Positions 14,102-15,174 of a DNA stretch of 15,174 nt are shown one piece after another. The first letter of the stretch is position 1. Each line of letters starts with the position of its first letter. The notes under the pieces are model-generated. The model worked only from the letters and a program-made list of their open reading frames with translations, did no database searches and was not told the origin of the DNA. Both the position numbers and the translations under genes were made by a program. This stretch comes from Avanaerovorax sp964442135 (GTDB lineage: Bacteria; Bacillota; Clostridia; Peptostreptococcales; Anaerovoracaceae), in assembly GCA_964442135.1 (NCBI GenBank), contig CAYTYN010000035.1:1-15174 (forward strand). The letters are read 5' to 3'.

Positions 14102-15174
14102 TTATCTCCCGCCTGTTTTCTGTATTATAAGGGTATCCTTCGTTACGGTGATCTTCCCTTCAATACCTGCATGGATATCCGCGCCCATTTTCCCCTCCGG
14201 ACAAGCAGCGATCCGCTGACCTTTCCTGACAACAGTCCCGATTTTCACTACGGGAACAGACGACACCCCGATATGCATTTTCAGAGGAATCTCCACACGA
14301 TCCGGTGTAAATTCTTTATACGCAAAACTATGGTTCTCATAATAGGGCAGAACTCCTGCCCGCGCAGCCACCCGTTTTGTCGGGCACCTTCTGTATTCTC
14401 TGCCGGGATCCGCATGGTAATCTGTCTGCTTTCTTTCATAGCGTATTCCCGCCTGAGAAAGCTCTTTCTTTAGGATACTGTTGATCTTTCTGGGATTCAG
14501 TCCCATGGGGCAGGCATATATTTCGCAAATGCCGCATTCGCAACAGATTGCTGCCTGGCGGATATCAGGATCCTGAAGCAATGCTTCGTTCCGGTCTGCC
14601 ATAGCCATTTTCCGCATGATCATGTGGGGCTTCAGCGGATGACCCAGCATATTCCTGGGGCAAAGCATTGTGCAGAAGGAACACTGAATGCAGGCCGATT
14701 TTGCGCGGTTCAGCATATGAGCGATATCAATACGGGAATTCCGGATGATCGGAGAGAACTCCGGCAGAACAAGGATTCCCGATGTTGTTTTCGTCACAGA
14801 ACTCCTCATGGCCTCTTCCCAAGTCATAGGCTTTCCCATCATGGGGCCTCCGGCTACAACCGCCGCCTGATCGCACAGAGGGCCTCCTGCCAGTTCAATG
14901 CAATGACGGAAGGAGGTTCCCACCGGAACCTTAAGCACACAGGGTTCTCTTACCTCCCCTGTCACCGTCAGATATTTTTCCGTAAACGGTATGTCGGAAA
15001 GCGCGTCATTTACCGCCAGAACCGTTGCCACATTATCCACAACAACCCCCACATCCAGTGGAATTCCTGAGGGCGGCACAACACGGCCCGTCACTTCGTA
15101 AACAATTACCTGCTCATCTCCTGCGGGATAAAAGCTGTCCATGGCATGGATCTTCATTGAGGAACCGGCTCTTT
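14102..15174 (-). CDS. pduS: Cobalamin reductase PduS, RnfC-like (N-terminus outside the window)
   Basis: Flavin and iron-sulfur protein that reduces cob(III)alamin toward cob(I)alamin inside pdu microcompartments, reactivating B12 for the diol dehydratase. The visible 357 codons correspond to the C-terminal three-quarters of the family (about 450 aa). They include the YPAGDEQVIVYEVTGR block, an SLBB-type region (VTGEVREPCVLKVPVGTSF), and two ferredoxin-like [4Fe-4S] motifs: CIQCSFCTMLCP, and CCECGICEIYACP about 50 residues later. A C-terminal barrel-sandwich domain ends IIQKTGGR. The frame is open through the right edge with no stop, and the missing N-terminal part should hold the NADH/FMN-binding region, so the ATG at 15157 is internal. 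Confidence 0.93.
   Translation of the reverse strand, partial: RAGSSMKIHAMDSFYPAGDEQVIVYEVTGRVVPPSGIPLDVGVVVDNVATVLAVNDALSDIPFTEKYLTVTGEVREPCVLKVPVGTSFRHCIELAGGPLCDQAAVVAGGPMMGKPMTWEEAMRSSVTKTTSGILVLPEFSPIIRNSRIDIAHMLNRAKSACIQCSFCTMLCPRNMLGHPLKPHMIMRKMAMADRNEALLQDPDIRQAAICCECGICEIYACPMGLNPRKINSILKKELSQAGIRYERKQTDYHADPGREYRRCPTKRVAARAGVLPYYENHSFAYKEFTPDRVEIPLKMHIGVSSVPVVKIGTVVRKGQRIAACPEGKMGADIHAGIEGKITVTKDTLIIQKTGGR

Overview
The window looks like the chromosome of a low-to-mid GC anaerobic Firmicute, most likely class Clostridia. The support is a ruvCAB-queA gene order, a divergent argR-recN pair, a Gram-positive style LexA box, strong AGGAGG-type ribosome binding sites and a pdu-type microcompartment operon. 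No rRNA, tRNA, CRISPR array or transposase was seen. The taxonomic call is inference from gene families and layout, not from a database search.

Region 1 (about 1-5800, all minus strand) is an amino-acid catabolic locus. A RocR-like sigma-54 enhancer-binding protein (4366-5772) is followed by a 286-base gap holding a near-perfect sigma-54 promoter (4146-4161) and repeated GGCGAAAAA elements. Three genes then run as one tight operon: a guanidino-group hydrolase of the DDAH/arginine deiminase superfamily, a RocB-like M20 metallopeptidase, and an AGCS sodium:amino-acid symporter. The inferred logic is that the regulator senses an arginine-related compound, RNA polymerase-sigma54 is activated, and the operon imports and hydrolyses that compound. 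The exact substrate cannot be read from the sequence.

Region 2 (5861-9020, minus strand) is DNA repair and tRNA modification: ruvC, ruvA, ruvB and queA with 4-base, 9-base and 1-base junctions. It is driven by a strong sigma-A promoter whose spacer holds a LexA-like box. Divergent from it (9197-11276, plus strand) are argR and recN, overlapping by 17 bases.

Region 3 (about 11277-12631, plus strand) is a two-gene module: an XRE-family HTH protein fused to four membrane segments, and a small lipoprotein. It sits between two conserved blocks and has a dyad operator candidate upstream. It looks like an accessory insertion.

Region 4 (12730-15174, minus strand) is the tail of a bacterial microcompartment operon in the order pduS-pduT-pduU-pduV, as in the Salmonella pdu operon. 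It ends in a large hairpin followed by a T run. pduS runs off the right edge, so the signature enzyme of the compartment lies outside the window.
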